Below, piece by piece: positions 5,675 through 6,585 of a stretch of DNA of 6,585 nt. The stretch covers positions 1 through 6,585 of the forward strand of contig SLOR01000298.1 of assembly GCA_007132395.1 (NCBI GenBank), read 5' to 3'. This DNA comes from Bacteroidales bacterium (GTDB taxonomy: Bacteria > Bacteroidota > Bacteroidia > Bacteroidales > UBA7960). Below the pieces are notes generated by a model that saw only the letters and a program-made list of their open reading frames with translations, did not search any database and had not been told where the DNA came from. Made by a program: the position numbers and the translations under genes. Every line of letters starts with the position of its first letter. The stretch's first letter is position 1.

Positions 5675-6585
5675 GAACACAATAAAAAACTGGCCGGGCC
5701 ACCCCTACCCCCTGGGTTCGGTCTACGATGGAAAGGGAGTGAATTTTGCCTTATTTTCTGAAAATGCCGCTTCTGTGGAGCTTTGCCTGTATGATGAAAA
5801 TGAGATGGAAACCCACCGCATTCCTGTTACAGAACGCACACACAATCAATGGCATATATACATCCCGGGCCTCAAGCCGGGCCAACTTTACGGATATCGT
5901 GTGCATGGAACCTACGACCCGGCAAACGGTCATCGCTTCAACCCCAACAAGCTTTGTATCGACCCCTATGCCAAGGCGCTAAGTGGTATTGAGAAATGGG
6001 ATGACGCCTTATTCGGTTATGATTTGAAAGATGGAAAAAAAGACCTTTCATTTTCCAAAACCGACAGCGCCCCATATGTACCCAAAAGCGTGGTAATTGA
6101 TGACCAATTCAATTGGTATGGCGATACCCAGCTCAAAATCCCACTCAACAAAACCATCATCTACGAGTTGCATGTAAAGGGTTTTACCAAAAGGTTTCCC
6201 GGCATACCCGAAGAAATTCGCGGCACCTACGCTGCCATGCGCCACCCCAATGTAATTCAATACCTGAAAGATCTGGGAGTAAACGCCGTGGAGCTCATGC
6301 CGGTACATCACTTTATTCACGACCGTCACCTGGTAAAGAAGGGGCTTTCCAATTACTGGGGCTACAATAGCATCAACTTTTTCGCACCCCATCCCGAGTA
6401 TGCTGCTTCCAGCATGGGTGTGGAACAGATTTACGAATTTAAAAACATGGTAAAATCCCTGCACGAGGCAGGCATTGAAGTGATTCTTGATGTGGTGTAC
6501 AATCATACCGGCGAAGGCAACGAAATGGGGCCAACCCTTTGTTTCCGGGGGATTGATAACGCGGCCTACTATCGGCTCACCGAAA
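5673..6585 (+). CDS. glgX: Glycogen debranching enzyme GlgX (partial, runs off right edge)
   Basis: GlgX/TreX-type isoamylase that hydrolyses alpha-1,6 branches of glycogen or limit dextrins in the cytosol and releases maltodextrins. The frame is open to the window edge, giving 304 complete codons and one extra base, out of the roughly 650-700 expected. The N-terminus has the typical GxxYPLGSxYDGxGVNFALFSENAxxVELCLYD pattern of a CBM48 domain (about 9-100), with YGYRVHGTYDPANGHRFN (73-90) and NKLCIDPYAKA (92-102). The GH13 barrel begins at IIYELHVKGFT (162-172). It includes ELMPVHHF (207-214), SNYWGYNSINFFAPHPEY (226-243) and conserved region I DVVYNHTGEG (273-282). The nucleophile Asp, acid/base Glu and third Asp lie beyond the window, so activity cannot be judged. 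The ATG is the first after an in-frame TGA (5655-5657); no Shine-Dalgarno is present. It follows treS by 107 bases without a terminator and probably shares its transcript, supplying maltodextrins or maltose to TreS. Confidence 0.95.
   Translation, partial: MNTIKNWPGHPYPLGSVYDGKGVNFALFSENAASVELCLYDENEMETHRIPVTERTHNQWHIYIPGLKPGQLYGYRVHGTYDPANGHRFNPNKLCIDPYAKALSGIEKWDDALFGYDLKDGKKDLSFSKTDSAPYVPKSVVIDDQFNWYGDTQLKIPLNKTIIYELHVKGFTKRFPGIPEEIRGTYAAMRHPNVIQYLKDLGVNAVELMPVHHFIHDRHLVKKGLSNYWGYNSINFFAPHPEYAASSMGVEQIYEFKNMVKSLHEAGIEVILDVVYNHTGEGNEMGPTLCFRGIDNAAYYRLTE

Overview
The window looks like a chromosomal segment of a member of the Bacteroidota. Three things suggest this. There are no Shine-Dalgarno sequences before any start codon. 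An exact copy of the Bacteroidota -7 promoter consensus (TAnnTTTG) sits just before pfkA. The protein types also fit, namely a TreS-maltokinase fusion of about 1,100 residues and a PfkA with the 'GGTILKSAR' signature. The order or genus cannot be fixed from this window. All real genes lie on the + strand.

Layout. Bases 1-254 hold a 99-bp tandem repeat whose units each fold into a long imperfect hairpin; the array runs off the left edge. A short promoter region leads to pfkA (352-1332, ATP-dependent 6-phosphofructokinase), which is closed by a strong intrinsic terminator (1374-1424). About 320 bases without a confident gene follow. They contain a dyad next to a TTGACA box, a 48-base stretch without any G, and two back-to-back terminator-like hairpins (1668-1699 and 1700-1723). 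Immediately after these comes a 70-residue protein of unknown function (1744-1956). A second gene-poor stretch (1957-2271) carries three further hairpins, one with a U7 tract.

The main gene is 2272-5565, a 1,097-residue fusion of trehalose synthase (GH13) with a maltokinase-like domain. It is followed after 107 bases, with no visible terminator, by glgX (5673 to beyond the right edge), a glycogen/maltodextrin debranching enzyme of which 304 residues are visible. The three enzymes fit a carbon-storage theme. GlgX opens branches of glycogen, TreS interconverts maltose and trehalose, the maltokinase domain would make maltose 1-phosphate for GlgE, and PfkA commits hexose phosphate to glycolysis. 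No glgE or glgB is visible here.

The most notable observation is in the maltokinase part of the fusion. The family's HGDxHLGQ catalytic loop reads HGNFKLNK (residues 950-957), so the catalytic Asp, the following His and the metal-binding Gln are all replaced, although the ATP-binding lobe and the DFEGE motif remain. This predicts a pseudokinase or a strongly altered enzyme. PfkA also appears to have lost most of the positive charges that bind effectors in the E. coli enzyme.
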